Shown here: in pieces, positions 24,181-37,404 of the stretch
Position numbering within the stretch: the stretch's first letter is position 1
How the letters are laid out: each line of letters begins with the position of its first letter
Origin: Otatea glauca
Taxonomy: Eukaryota > Streptophyta > Magnoliopsida > Poales > Poaceae
Direction of reading: 5' to 3'
Length of the DNA stretch: 64,000 bases
Assembly: GCA_036346275.1 (NCBI GenBank)
Contig: CM070722.1
Coordinates: 66,563,524 to 66,627,523 of the forward strand
Translations under genes and position numbers: made by a program
The notes under the pieces: model-generated
Told to the model about the DNA's origin: nothing
The model's input: the letters and a program-made list of their open reading frames with translations, nothing else
Database searches by the model: none

Positions 24181-25693
24181 TTAACGGTGGAACATGCATA
24201 TGCATTAATTTGTCAATTACGTGTTACGTGATCAATCAGAGATGTTACCGTGCTTGAGCATCTCGAGGAGCGCGAGGGGGAAATGTAGATCTGCTCCGAC
24301 GAATCAGGCAGCGGCGTGTTGCCGGTCGGCGCCCGCACCGGGACGCCGCGGCCAACGTGGCTTGCAAGCTCGCTCGATCCCATATGTCGATATACGTGAC
24401 TAGCCTGTTCCCTGGCTAGCTGCTTCTTCAATTTCGCCTCAATGTGCCAAACGGTCGTCGTATGCATCCGCTTATGTGGTACTTCATTGTACTACTAATA
24501 TCATATCGATATGGAGGTCGTCGTGTACCCTCTATGCAAATCCAACTTGCATCGATAACATAAATCTAAATTCTCTAATTGCAAATTTTGCGTGTAATTT
24601 CAAAGTAACTGACATTTTTTTGTATTTTTCCTGTTTAGAAAAATACATAAAAAAGAAAGGAGGTAGAGTTTTTTTTTGGAAATATAGTTAAAGAAGAAAA
24701 CTTGGGTTGAATTTCAAGCATTCGGTTTCACTAATAAGACGCTTGACATTTCAAATTAGAAAAGCATTTGATTGCACGTGATATTACCTCATTGTTGCAC
24801 GTGCATGACAACCGCGAATGAGTAGCTCGGGATGTGAAGAGGTTGATGTGGTTCGTATCTGACCGACGTATACTCCCTCCGTTACATTCGGGAGACTTTC
24901 CGGCCTCCCGTGCGTTTGAGCCGGAGCCGGGAGGGCGTCGGCTAGACGAGCGGGAAAGAAAATTTACTTAGGATTTTTTTTAAAAAAAAATTAAAGATGG
25001 GTTTTTTTCAGAGAAAAAAATTACGGATAAGTCCTTTTTAAAAAAGGAAAAGCATATTACACTTATGTCCTTTATGCGTTTTTAAGCGTCGCGTTGAGGT
25101 TTTATTTTGGAAAAAATAATTACTTTTAGGTCCTTTTTTGGAAAAAAAATACGACCGGGTCCTTTTTTTCTGAAAGAAAAAGCAGGCTGCGTTTAGGTCC
25201 TTTATGCGTTCAGATCATCATGTTTAGATCCTTTTTCGGAAAAAAAAATCGTTCAGCTCCTTTTGCGGGAAAAAAGGGAAATGCGTTTATGTCCTTTTTG
25301 CCGTTTTTTACGTGCGTAGTGGCGGTCGCAATGTTGCGCGCCACGGTGACTCATCTACCGTTTTTTTTAAATGAGCTTTCGTTTTAGCGAAATCACAGAT
25401 CCTTCATGAGAGGATCCTCCGAATATCGCACGTTTTCTCAATTTACTCGCGTGGGAAGCGACGATCGCGACGTGGCACGCTGCGGTCGCTTATCTAGTTT
25501 GATCAAAGCTTAAAGGACGGGATAGCGTTTTAGAAATCTCTAGTTTGATGTCGAACTCGTCATTTTTATTCTGTTTGTATCTTGTCATTGTACCGAACTG
25601 CCTTATCCTCCTGCCGCTCCCATGCTGAGGCAGGAGATGTACGGAGTTTTCTCCATAATCTAAAAATATTGATGCTATGTTACTAATTGATCA
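24181..25693. other. intergenic with T/A snap-back microrepeats
   Basis: Bases 24240-24440 are GC-rich without a recognised product. From about 24960 to 25300 the words GGTCCTTTTT and GGAAAAAAA alternate many times, giving a string of small potential hairpins and repeated TTTAGGTCCTTTATGCGTT. No gene. Confidence 0.5.
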
Positions 25694-26790
25694 ACAAAAA
25701 ATTTGGAAAATTTTCAACGTTGATGGATCTTACAAAAAAAAATCATTAATATCCTCATAAATTTTTTTCGGAGTTCCGCTGGAACTCCAGGTGGGGTTGG
25801 GGGTGGGGGTGGCAGGGGAAAATTTTTTTTGTAGGACCTATCAACGTTGAAAAATTTCCAACTTTTTTGTGGAGGTTCTTGACATATCAATAATATTTTC
25901 ATAAAAATTTCAGAAGATTATCACATATGAGAAATTTTTAAAAATTCGAATATTGCAACTGTCTTGATGAAACACTGACAAGTATGTTTTAACCGAACGA
26001 AAAAAATAAAACAAACCACGTTAGAAAATTTTGAAATTTTTTGTCTATGGTTATGATGCACGATTAATATCCTCATAAAATTTTCTGATGATGAACAAGC
26101 TTTATGAATATTTTAAAATTCAGACAGTGCTACTTTCCTAATTAAAGCCATACCGGCAAAATTCAACCAAATTAATCTTCTGAAATTTTTGTGGAAATAT
26201 CATTGATATGTCAAGAAGCTCCACAAAAAATTTGGAAAATTTTCAACGTTGATGGGTCTTACAAAAAAAAATCATTAATATCCTCATAAATTTTTTGAGT
26301 TCACTGGAACTCCCGGTGGGCTGGGTGGGGGTGCGGGAATTTTTTTGTAGGACCTATCAACGTTGAAAAATTTCTAAATTTTTTGTGGAGGTTCTTGACA
26401 TATCAATAATATTTTCATAAAAATTTCAAAAGATTATCACATATGAGAATTTTTTAAAAATTCGAATATTGTAACTGTCTTGATGAAACACTGACAAGTA
26501 TGTTTTAACCGAACGAAAAAAATAAAACAAACCACGTTAGAAAATTTTGAAATTTTTTGTCTATGGTTATGATGCACGATTAATATCCTCATAAAATTTT
26601 CTGAAGATTAACAAGCTTTATGAATATTTTAAAATTCAGACAGTGCTACTTTCCTAATTAAAGCCATACCGGCAAAATTCAACCAAATTAATCTTCTGTA
26701 ATTTTTGTGGAAATATCATTGATATGTCAAGAAGCTCTATAAAAAATTTGAAAATTTTTTAACGTTGATGGGTCTTACAAAAAAAGATTC
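25694..26790 (+). repeat. 531-bp tandem duplication containing R1-type units
   Basis: The unit starting AAAAAATTTGGAAAATTTTC at about 25695 is repeated from about 26226 almost base for base, and a third start follows at about 26741. Within each unit the words around CAACGTTGATG recur inverted about 130 bp later, making a fold-back, and the first loop holds the palindrome GGAGTTCC-GCT-GGAACTCC (25770-25788). The block ends about 280 bases before the ATG of the next gene. Confidence 0.85.
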
Positions 26791-27072
26791 CCGAAAAAAA
26801 ATTAAAAAATAGTTTCAGCGGACGGCATCCGCTGGAACTCCGGTGAAAATAATAAAAAAATCCCGCACTCCGGATCTGTTGAATTATACTATTCAGAGAC
26901 TATTTTTGTAATTTCGTCCGGCTAGACTCGAAAAAATTAAAAACCGTCATCTAGAACAGTAAAACCTTCAGAAAAAGAAGCAGAGCAGGCAATTTTGGAG
27001 CTCGCGGAACACGACCCAGCCCCACCTAGCTACTACCGCTACCAAGAGAGCGAAGCGAGCTCTGCCTTTGAG

Positions 27073-29889
27073 ATGGAGGCGGCGGCGGCGGCGGCGGAGA
27101 AGGCGACGTCGTACAGGTACTGGGTGCGGGAGGGCACGGGCGACGCCGCGCCGCTGCCCGCACCCCGCAAGCTCGACGCCGTCCACCTCGCCGCCAATCC
27201 CCCTCCCAGTACCCTCGGCTCCGTCTGGAACCAGGTCCGCTTCTTCTTGCTTGCATCCCCGATACCGGCAGCAGAACGGGATTTTTTGTTGCTATTCTTT
27301 GGTTAGTGGTACAACCGAATCTGGATTAGATCGGATTCAGATTCTGCTGCTAGTTGTAATGTGAGAAAGGAGCGGTTTTGTTCTAGTTTTCTTGTAAGAA
27401 TCTGAAATCTGAATGGAAAATTTGGTAGTGTACTTAAGCTTACCCAAATCGATCTATCCGTGCATGAACCCTTCGTTTGTAAGCACGAATGTCACATCCA
27501 CCACAGCCTACTTCCATCGTGTGACTAATATCAGAAGGGAACTTGGGACTTGGAAGCATGCTGCTTTTGCTATCTGTGGCAATCCCCAAAAGTCAAAAGC
27601 GACCAAGAAGGTGAATCACGAGATTGCTTCCACTTGAACAATTCAAAGGCACGAAACGGTTAACAAATATGTTGACCATTGCCTTTGTTCTTGACTGTAG
27701 TTCACTTTATCTAAGCATTCGGCCCTTTGACACAACATCGCTTTGACAGCGCTGCTCACTGGGTTTTCGTGTTCATTGGCATGATCTTTCCTGACCAATT
27801 TTTGTACCTGTAACAAATGATGCTTGACACCAAACAAGGTGTAATGTGGTATGTGCTAATGCTTAATTTTGGTATCTATGCAATGTTGACAGTCAGCAAG
27901 ACAAGTACGTTGTGGAAAATAGTGCACAGGGAAGAAATTTGCTTTTTTGAAATCATAAAACATGTTAGCTCTGGATAGATTGCTAATTAACCTCATGTTT
28001 TGAATGCTGCTTGCAGGCTGGAACCTGGGAAGAAAAGAACCTGAATTCATGGGCCAACAGTAGGATAAAGGTACTGTAGTTTGCAGTAAACTGCTGGAAA
28101 AATCACATATCTTAACCGCAATGGTTCTGTTGTCTGAATTTGTTTCTGAGTGATCTTGGATAATTCTAAAACTACAGGATTTGCTGAAGTCTTTAGATCC
28201 TTTGGAATTCTCTACTGGAAAGGCATCTGTTTATGAAGTATCCAAATGCTCAGGCGATGTGAGTACCATATTTCACAGAATCGTTTGATTTTTCATTCAC
28301 AAGTGCTCTGTGATGGAAGAAAATATTCTTATTATTTCATCAGCTCAATGTTGCATGCTACTATATGTTTGAAACCATTTTTTTCTGATAGTATATTGTT
28401 AATACAAAGAGGATTTCTTTATGAGCTTTCATGGGAATTCTTACGTATATGGATATCCTTGAATATAACCAACACTGTCGAAAGATACTAAAGTTAATAT
28501 CCCTCTTAAGGACTTGACAGTCAAGAAGGAAACATCAAATATTCATGTATTTGAAGCACAAAATTTATCATAAGAATTTTATATGTATCAGCTTAATTTT
28601 TTAAACATGCCTTACTGCCTCAGCATTCAACCTCTTTATGTTGAATTCCTGGAAGTGTTGCCACCATAATGCTTGTTTGCGAATTGGCGACATGGCATGT
28701 ATATACTTCTATGCAAGTTTAAGTTGTGATCCTAATATTTTGTACTGTATTAGTTCTGGATATGGACATTGAAACAATGTTGATAAAAGTAGAGTCGACG
28801 AGTGCCAAAAGATGTGATAGCTGTTCAAAGTAGCTCTGCAATATGCTAGTAAGTAGTAATAAATGGAAAGCTGGACAAGTATAGGGTTTTGGACAACTAG
28901 GAATATTATCCTTCATGTAGCTCCACAAGCTTTCCTGTCCTTTTTCAGTCCTTTTTTTTTAAGAGGACCTTTTTCAGTGGAGAATTAGGCAACGCATTCG
29001 ATTTTGCTATACAGTAACTGTGTTTATTCTCGATAGCGAAGAATTAAAATGTATAGGCTGATGGAGGGTTATGTTCTTGCTGTTTCATTTACAATCTAGC
29101 TATGAAAAAAGGCATTTGATTTCTTAATGTTTTGATGGACTGGTACACCTGTTGTTTGAGTTCATTTTTAGTCTGCATGTAAGGTAGTAAGCCAAGATCA
29201 ATTTGTCTCTACCATCTCTTTGACATGTATCGCTAGATGAAATCTGATGTTGTGTTTTGATAGCATTTTTCTTTGCTGTATAATTCCTAGGTTGCAATAG
29301 TTTTAGCTGAAAACAACGCGATGATTACTTTGGCAGGCATTTCTAGTCACCGTCCGTAATAAGAAGAGAGTAGGCTATACTTATGAGCTGAGCTTGAAAT
29401 TTAAAGGTAGAACATCTGATGATTCTAGAGCTGATGACATCTTTATCAGGGTTATCTCTTTTTACTGAAATGACACTTGCGGGAGTGTTCTTCAGGTGAA
29501 TGGTTAATTAAAGAAGAAAACAAGAAGGTTAAGGGTTATCTGGATATTCCTGAATTTTCATTTGGGGAGCTTGAAGACTTGGAGGTAACAATACTGTCTT
29601 TCATGGAATGTGTATTAGTGCAATTCTGAGGAGAAAAATTCTATCTATTCCTGTCCTGAGGAACAGCAATTGAGATGTGTGCTTTTGAAATGATGAAGCT
29701 GAAGACGCCATCAGCTGGCTTTCTGAATTGCTATCTTTTGTCTATTCCTTTCAGGTTCAAATACAGTTCAGCGATGACAAGGATCTCTCGTCTGACGACA
29801 AAGTGCAAATCTGCAAGGATTTGAAGTCCTTTCTTGCGCCTATTCGGGAGAAGCTGTGCAAGTTTGAGGAAGAGCTCAAAGATAGGTAG
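27073..29889 (+). CDS. Aha1 N-terminal-domain protein (Hsp90 co-chaperone family)
   Basis: Coding exons 27073-27234, 28017-28070, 28178-28258, 29337-29406, 29496-29584, 29755-29889; 196 residues, all GT-AG and in frame. The protein is essentially one Aha1 N-terminal domain (about 40-190): WNQAGTWEEKNLNSWANSRI, LLKSLDPLEFSTG, AFLVTVRNKKRVGYTYELSL, FKGEWLIKEENKKVKGYLDI and a charged end. In Aha1 this domain binds the Hsp90 middle segment and speeds its ATPase. The second AHSA1 domain of true Aha1 (about 350 residues) is absent, as in yeast Hch1, and the NNWHW motif I know from Aha1 is replaced. The start is the ATG before an alanine run; the open frame extends further 5' without another ATG. 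Function in plants is inferred from the family. Confidence 0.9.
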
Positions 29890-30503
29890 CGAACTAGGTA
29901 GAAGTATCAGGACTCCAGGCTAGTAACTGGCGCCGCTTTGCCCAACACATGAAAGATAGCCTTATTCATATTACTGTTTGAATGCATGCGACGTTATCAA
30001 GTTATTCCCCTATGTACCGTGATTTGCAATGTGCGTGCCCCATTGCCGAAATGTACGTCACTGGTGCTGTATGTGCACTGCTGTTGAAACTTCAATCGAA
30101 ATGTACACCAACTCTGAAGTCTGTCTGTCGGTAGTGTAAGATCTGCATTCTTGAGTTTGTATCCAGGAAACCAGCCCATGGGTGGCAACATACTTTGTGC
30201 TTTGGCCCATATATCAGACGCAATAGTGATTGGATCTCCCCACAGCATGCTAGCCATATGAAGTACTCTAATGAACATAGGTCTAGGGTCAGGGACGATA
30301 AACAGTTCTATGGCTCTAAGCATCCAACATCCACTAATGAACAAAAAAAAACTTGCACATTAACTATAGTCAGTAGGGGCATATGCTGACAGGAAGAAGG
30401 GGACATAGTAACACGAAATTATAAAGATGCTTTTGGCTGCACTATGCTTCATATGCCCACTGCTCCAAGGACAGAGAGGGAGATGCAGAATCAGATTAGT
30501 AGT

Positions 30504-30535
30504 AATAAATAAATAAATAAATAAATAAATAAATA
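30504..30535. repeat. AAAT microsatellite
   Basis: About seven uninterrupted copies of the tetranucleotide AAAT are present. Confidence 0.95.
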
Positions 30536-30832
30536 GCAGGCGATCCGTGATCAGTAAGCGTCACCGTCAGTCAAGTTATTTATTATGAGATTGATGTCAT
30601 GGTCAGGCCCACTCGGCAGAGGCAGAGGGTAAGCTGAGCAATGGCGAAACGGTTGGCTCACGAAGGCCGGCGCGTCGCTCTCACGCGCGGGCCATTGTGT
30701 TTCTTGTTCCTCTTGTTGCAAGTTGCGGCTCTACGAGTGCGGCATTTGGTCTGTTGCGGTGTAGCACCATCGCTGACGTGAACGAGGACCCGTCTCCAAA
30801 GGCAAGAAAGAAGAATCGGCCTATCAGCATGT

Positions 30833-31097
30833 GGGAGAAGGATCTGATGCCGTCGTAGTGGGGACTGCAATTTAAGCGGTCTTTACAGACACGGACCCTC
30901 CGATTGAAGCATCGAACGGTTTGGATCATTGTTTGTTATAGTACTACGAACAATGTTTTGCTATGGGAGAAGGATCTGATGCAGTCCCGATGAAGACTAC
31001 AACTTAAGCCGTCTCCATAGACGCAGACCGTCCGATTAAAGCATCGGACGGCCCGAATCGTTGTTTACTACAGTTCTACTAATAATGTTTGCTACAG
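30833..31097 (+). repeat. 132-bp tandem duplication
   Basis: Two units start with GGGAGAAGGATCTGATGC at 30833 and 30965. Both carry CCGTCT- or CGGTCT-, CCGATT.AAGCATCG and AATGTTTGCTA-like words and differ by scattered substitutions. Confidence 0.8.
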
Positions 31098-34000
31098 TAA
31101 AAAATGTACGGCGCTTTTAGCCGATCCGAGCCATTTATTTTTGATCGAACGATCCCGTAGGAACTGCTTAAGTTGCAGACTGCATCAGATCTCAGTCCCA
31201 GAATGTGGTGACAAGTTTGGGTGTCAAGTCCGGCGCTGCGATGGCACGACTCCAAGAGAGAAAAATGGACAAGAAAAGAAACAGGCAACCGACGCGATGT
31301 GGCTATCCGAACCCTCGCTAGGACGGAAAAGAATCACGGCGCCAAGGACAGAATCCGGCGACATGCGGGCGACGTTTCAGGGAGGCCAAGAGCGGAAGAG
31401 CCCTCTGATCTGACGATGATACGGTGGAGAGGTTCGATCTGTTCACCGACGGCAATGGGAGCAATAACAGGGACATTTGCGCGCAGACGCAGTAGTGGCT
31501 GGTCCGGGCCAGCCGCCATTTCTGGCGTTTGTTGGCCCTCCCGTTGTTGCGGGGCGAGGTATTGATCCTCTGTGCGCTCCCTCCTTTTCTTCAAGAGTAG
31601 CAAGAGTGTCTGCTTCGCTCGGCCTTGGCGCGTAGACCACTTCTGTGTGTAGGTAAGCCCATCACACGCACTTTTTTCATCTCTCAAATCAAATTGCAAA
31701 TCTAGCCCATTTGTTGACCACAAAAGCATCTATATATAACAAGTATTACCTAACATGTTTCACTATCGCAGCAGATAGTCGGCACACACATATACCTTTC
31801 TCCCGAGCTTGGTTACCATGGTAGATACCTACCAAGCTCGAGGGCATGGTAGTACAACAGATCTTGCTGAGCCCCATATGCTTGGTAGGTCAGTTTTCGT
31901 GGTTGTCCCGCCCTACTTGTTGCAACAAACGTAGTTGCCGTGGTTCTAACTGCCTGCCGAACTAGAGGAGCACACCAGACGACACATCGTATGCCGTTGC
32001 TTTTGAGACAGGAAGCAGAGCTATTTTTATAATTTTATTCAACCGAGAGCCAAATTAAAAACGAAAGAAATGGACGGGAACACGTAAGCAAAGATTCCGC
32101 GTAGGTCATACGAGCGCTCGCTGCTGCGCTTCCGCCTTACACTTTTCGGAGAAAGCGACCGCCCCAGCGGAGCTGAGTGGTTGGTTTGGACGAACTTGTC
32201 AGCCGGGGGGCCCCCAGCAATAGCCCTTCTATTGGGAGGATGGATGCTCCTGGATATACCCTAATAAATACTAGTTGATGATGTGCACTGATTTTATATA
32301 AAAAAAATCGACGGTTGGTATTGAATTCAGATTAACCGTATGAGACCGTCGTTTTAGATTCCTCGCAAGAACATATCATGTCTCTGGAATTTAGCTTGCT
32401 ATTTTGTCAGGCCAGACATGACTAAATTCTCAACTCCAGCTTGCCTCGTTGAAACTTTGGCTTACCATGCGATCAGAACTAAACACGCTTTACTGCTTTG
32501 GGTTGATTTTGAGACCTTTGCATTTGTCTTAGGAGGCAGGCCGAGAGCTGTTTGGCCTGCTCCAGTTATCTGAAAGAATCACAATGTAACTGCTCCGTTG
32601 ATATGTTCCCTACAAATTTGCACGGTCGACATCCATATTTTTGCACATTCTGATTGGGATTCACAACTAGTGGTTGTGTTGTGGCCATGTCAGCTACACT
32701 GGATAAAATAAATTCAGTCCTCTGTAGTACAGGCTAATACGACTACGCTTTGTTGAGCACTTGAGCATTCACGACATTGCAAGCTTGAAATGGATCCATG
32801 ACGACATCTGATGGACAAATTTGGATCTTTTTTCGGTCACTACACGAGACCAGAGCTACGGTGATGTCTCTTGGTTCACTTCACCGCGATCTTGACGTGT
32901 TCTTATGTGCCGCCGCATATTCCATTTTCTCCCTGGCATCCTGCAGGTAGAAACTGACACTAAAAAGCCGTGACGTCGAAAGGAAAAGACGGCGAGATAG
33001 ATGCATTCACCTCACCAAATGGCAACTAGCCTAAGCTAATATGATTACGATTCATACAAGTGAAGGCAAAGATCAACTTCGTTATCTCCTCAACAGATGA
33101 AGAGTTCATTCCTGCTATACAAAGCGAATGAATTGTTCTATTCGCATGAAATTCAAGTGTTCCAATCCACACAAACCCTACGCAAACGAGAAAGGATTTG
33201 GATAAGAAAGAAAGGTAAAAAAAAAAAGATCATGAGAAAGTTCATGGCGTGAGTGGAATGGGTATGTCGTGTTTGCAAGTTGCAACGACTGTATAGATAG
33301 CCTTTCTGAATGAAAGGATAGGTGGAAGAAAGAATGCGCCGAACCTTGTCTCTTTCCAACAAATTTGAGGAAGATTTTCACAGACACACGCCGTCGAGCG
33401 TCACCTGAAGTAGAGGAATATGGTTCGATCGCATGCGACCGCTTGGTAGTTTACTGTATCACGAGAGGATGGCATCTGATCAGAGGCAGCAAGCGCTGAG
33501 GCACGTAAAGAATGCAGGGGAGTTGTTTCTAGGCATCACTATTCTAAATTTGCACAAATATTGAAATATAAATGAAGAGTAATTACTCTTTCACTTACTT
33601 CAAAATTTGTAGAACTTCTATTATAAAGACGATACATGCATGGAAGCACTGCTTTGATTGCACTCCGGTGATCTGTCCCAAGGACTCTCAACTCATTCGC
33701 TGCTAATTTCCATGCGCAAGTGGGCATAAGACTTGGTTTGATCATGCCTTCTCTACGTTGCTCTATGGCTGAATTATATCCCTTTTCCGCCCCCATAGGG
33801 AAAGAAAATTAACGAATTATCTGCCGGCGGCGGCGAGATCGTCGCTCCATCCCAAGTCCTCCACCTCGCACCTCTCCTCCCTCCGCCGCCAGTCCCGTGC
33901 CGTGTGACAATCTCGAAGGAATTTGGCCTTACGTTACGTGCATTGTTAAGGGGAAAACCTAGCCTCTCTTTCTTTCTTTTTTTTCACTCACAAAGAGAAG

Positions 34001-37000
34001 GGCGATAACGTAAATTCATGACATGCTGAAGTAGCCTTGTCCATTCATTGGATCTGTATCGACCAATCCTAGGCTGAGGTCACAATGGGCCCACCATCAA
34101 GTCAAGTAGTGGCAGTGCGAAATTGCTTCCTCATTATTTGTAGAGGAGGCGAGTGGATGAATGGTGCCATGGTGGGGACAAATCTAATAAAAATGAGTAA
34201 TGGATTAAAGGTGTATGCAGGAAGCTAACCCATCTCTGTGTCTCTCTAAGTACGAAGGTTTATGTGATCTAATTAAGACCTCACAGATCATAGTTGCAAC
34301 TTGCAACTAATTGGAAGCTTGATTGCTGTTTTCTCATACAAATGCCAAGTTTGGTGACTTCATGGCCGTAGCATTGCTTTGGCTTCTTTTGCTTGCCTCA
34401 CCGCACGGAGAGGGATTTGGTGCAGTGACAACGACGACTACAACTTTAGCAATCGTTAGCCACTATAACCATTTGATTATTGGATTGAACGGCTCATATC
34501 TCGCTATAGTGCTCAAAAACAGTATACGCTACAGATTAACAGGATTCTTCGAAAATCTGGACCATCTATTTTTTATTCAATGGTCGGTAATAGAACTGCT
34601 AAAGTTAGGTGACACGATCGACTCCGGTGGATCTCGATTCTCACCACGCATTTGGGAGTCATCCTAGACCTATACAACGCTAGTATAGCTAGGCTTAATC
34701 ATGAACCAATTGGCTCCTCTTATCCACTCTTCTCCAAGTGCCTGCACTAACCACTAATTGAGCCCAACATTCTGTCTCACGTCATCTAAAACTAAACAAA
34801 TTGCCACCTCTCCAAAGCAAAATAAAACACCATATTCTTCTCGCAGTTCTTATCAATCTTGTGCATGGCAGTGTCAGTGTGTGAATATTTCCATTGCTAC
34901 TAACCTATTGGTGCGACCCGTGCTTTTATTACTTGAAAAAGGGTTCAAATGGTTATGAGAAATTTTGAATATATGTATGTATGTATGATATAACATATTA
35001 TCCTATAAAATCTTGAATCTGAATTCGATGTACACATTGAGAAACAAAAAAGAAAAAATATACTAAAAAGAAAATCTGAAATAAAAAAGAAAAAGATATT
35101 GTTCACTGAGAATTGTCTTTTCTTTTGTTTATTAATGTGTACATCGAATTTGAATTTGAAATTATATGAAATGATATATTATATCATGCCCATCTATATA
35201 AGTTCTTTAGAATTTTTCATAATTATTTAAACATTTTTAAATAATAAGAGTATAGATAACACCAATAAATTAAGCGTACTGAAAATGTTCCCACAGCCCA
35301 ACCCCGCTATAAGCTTTAGCAAACGATGATCCTTCATTTCTTCCTAAGTAATTATTGTTCATACGGAAATCCGATTCCTTCAGTGGCCATGTATATGCTT
35401 GCTTGTCCTCTGGATTACATCAGCTCAGATTCCATCTCCCATTTGTTTATTATATCCTTGGTTAACCCGATGCTTCTGTCACACAAAGCACACTACGCCT
35501 AGTTCAATGATGCTAATTATCCGAAGATTTGGCCATTTTGGTCCGTGCATACTTTCTTTTTTTCTATATCTCTTCACACTAAAATTACAAATATAACTTC
35601 CTCATCGATCGTGAAAATATTGACATGTGTCATTTACTATGCTCCCTACTGCAACAGGTGATCGACATCACAAATACTCTCATGCCGAGCTTGAGGACCT
35701 GGGCATCTGTGGTGCCCTGCCACTTACTATGGTTGGGAAACACGGTAGATGATACGCGTTGCCTATCGGTATTTTCGCGGTTGAGAAGGGGCTATATTTG
35801 CATATCATTCGAGAGGAAGCCAAAAATAAAAAAGAAAGTATACAAGGAACGTACACACTTTCAATTATTGCATGCCTTCAAAAAATTGCAATACCTTCCC
35901 CACATATAGGTTTCTGTGCAGTCTATATGGAGCCTGAAACTTAAGTAGTTCTCAGAGCCATCTGATCGAGCTAGCAAATGATTCGGATCATCCAACAACG
36001 ACTTGTTACAATGAAAAATCATCACAGTATTTTTGGAATCCATAGGCATTATATCTGCCTTCCTTTATCTACTAACAAGCCTAGATTTTATTTGGAAGGT
36101 ATCATTTTTTTAGAACCCTATAAAAGTTAAATTATTTTGTCATTCTTTTTGCAAAATTCATGTGAATTTTTTGTATTTCAAACATGTCCTAAAAATAGGA
36201 TAATACGAACTCAAAATACTTTTGGCAGAAGAATAAATTATGCATTTTCGATCAAGTTGTTGCTTATACAATCGACAGCTCAAATCACATGTTTTTGTTA
36301 TCACATCTTAAGGAGGGTTTTCATGTAATAAGTGAGCAATGCTTCAATACTTTTCCACTCAATATTTGACTTTCTTCGGGTAAGCAATTCATCTTGATCA
36401 GTGCTTCAATACTTTCTCTCTCAATATAAGTTGTACAAATCTTAAAGCAAACTAATGAGTAAGTAATCATCATCTACTGTACATTTATACTTTAATACTT
36501 GTGTAAGAGCTGTGCATTGTATCTGGCAAGTCAATTCCATTCTTATCTGTTTTCTAGTGATCGACAGGTGGTACGTACCCGTTCCAAAGGCCAAAAGTTT
36601 TCCTTTCGTGATATTTCTGCACTTGCAATATGTTTGTACGTCGCTCCACTCTAGCTTTGTACTACTATCCTGTGAAAATATAGCAAAACTATAAAATGTT
36701 CGAGCAATCATATTGTAAGTTTCACGCACAAATCGACTCACTACGTAATTTAATTTTAAGCAAATCTAGCCAACTTTGTGCTTACCGCTCATGTTTTCTC
36801 GCACATGGTTTGCACTATAACAATATTAACAAGTTGCGAAACATCGTTTCAAGATAGCAACACAATGAATAGAAAAAAGAGTATAATAGTAGCAGTCGAC
36901 ACACACGATAACATTTACTGGTACCAGCACTATCTCCAACCAAAAATGGCCTGGTTAGACCTCCCAAAAAAATACCAGAAACGGTTGGTAGGCTTATTGG

Positions 37001-37199
37001 GTAACTGACCTCTCTCGCTCCTCTCTGTAGGGTAAAAAAAAGGGCTGACAGGGAGAGCATCAGCCAACATGGACAGAATCACAAATAATCAAAACAGGGA
37101 AAAACTACAAGAAAGGCTTCACATTACACTATTAGCCCCTCTGGAAGACTAAAGCAAAACACACCCAACCAACCAACTGACCAAGATGGAGTAGACCAT

Positions 37200-37404
37200 G
37201 AAAAGTACTAGTATAGTCACAGGGCACCAATGATTTGCAAGAAGAGAGACAGGACTTAGGTCTCTCAGAGAGAGAGAGAGAGAGAGAGAGAGATTGATTT
37301 GGCATTGGATAAAAGAAGAGAGTGGAGAGTAGAGTGGGAGGACTGGCAGCTTCCAGATTCTGAACTGCCTACAGTCCTACTTCCTATCTTCTTCGGTTTT
37401 TCAG
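37200..37404 (+). promoter_or_regulatory. putative first untranslated exon of PHR4
   Basis: A run of AG dinucleotides (about 37266-37293) precedes a pyrimidine-rich leader that ends in a strong donor, TTTTTCAG|GTGAGG, at 37404. A matching acceptor GAGCAG|TAGATG lies at 38494-38495, 33 bases before the start codon. GA/CT-rich 5' leaders with an intron are common in plant regulators. The transcript start itself is not visible. Confidence 0.6.

Larger units (their letters stand above)
29890..37199. other. 7.3-kb intergenic region
   Basis: The first few hundred bases are probably 3' untranslated sequence of the Aha1-like gene. Further on I see an AAAT microsatellite (30504-30535), a 132-bp tandem duplication (30833-31097), a GAGCTTGGT/ACCAAGCTC inverted pair near 31805-31840 and GC-rich patches at 31250-31560 and 33820-33900 without recognised products. 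An open frame with a hydrophobic start (MAVALLWLLLLASPHG, ATG at 34362) resembles a signal peptide, but nothing recognisable follows. Confidence 0.45.

Noticed and set aside
24960..25300. CRISPR-like or regulatory array
   Set aside because: The repeats are irregular T/A snap-back words without constant repeat or spacer length, in a plant nuclear genome.
26995..27072. N-terminal extension of the Aha1-like protein
   Set aside because: The frame is open but starts only at TTG; the ATG at 27073 is the first proper start and matches family N-termini.
31334..31729. Minus-strand frame of 131 residues
   Set aside because: No motif or family recognised, and composition similar to surrounding GC-rich intergenic DNA.
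34323..34667. Secreted-protein gene with a hydrophobic start
   Set aside because: A signal-like start (MAVALLWLLLLASPHG) but no recognisable mature part, no convincing splice partner exon and no stop-proximal features; kept only as a remark.
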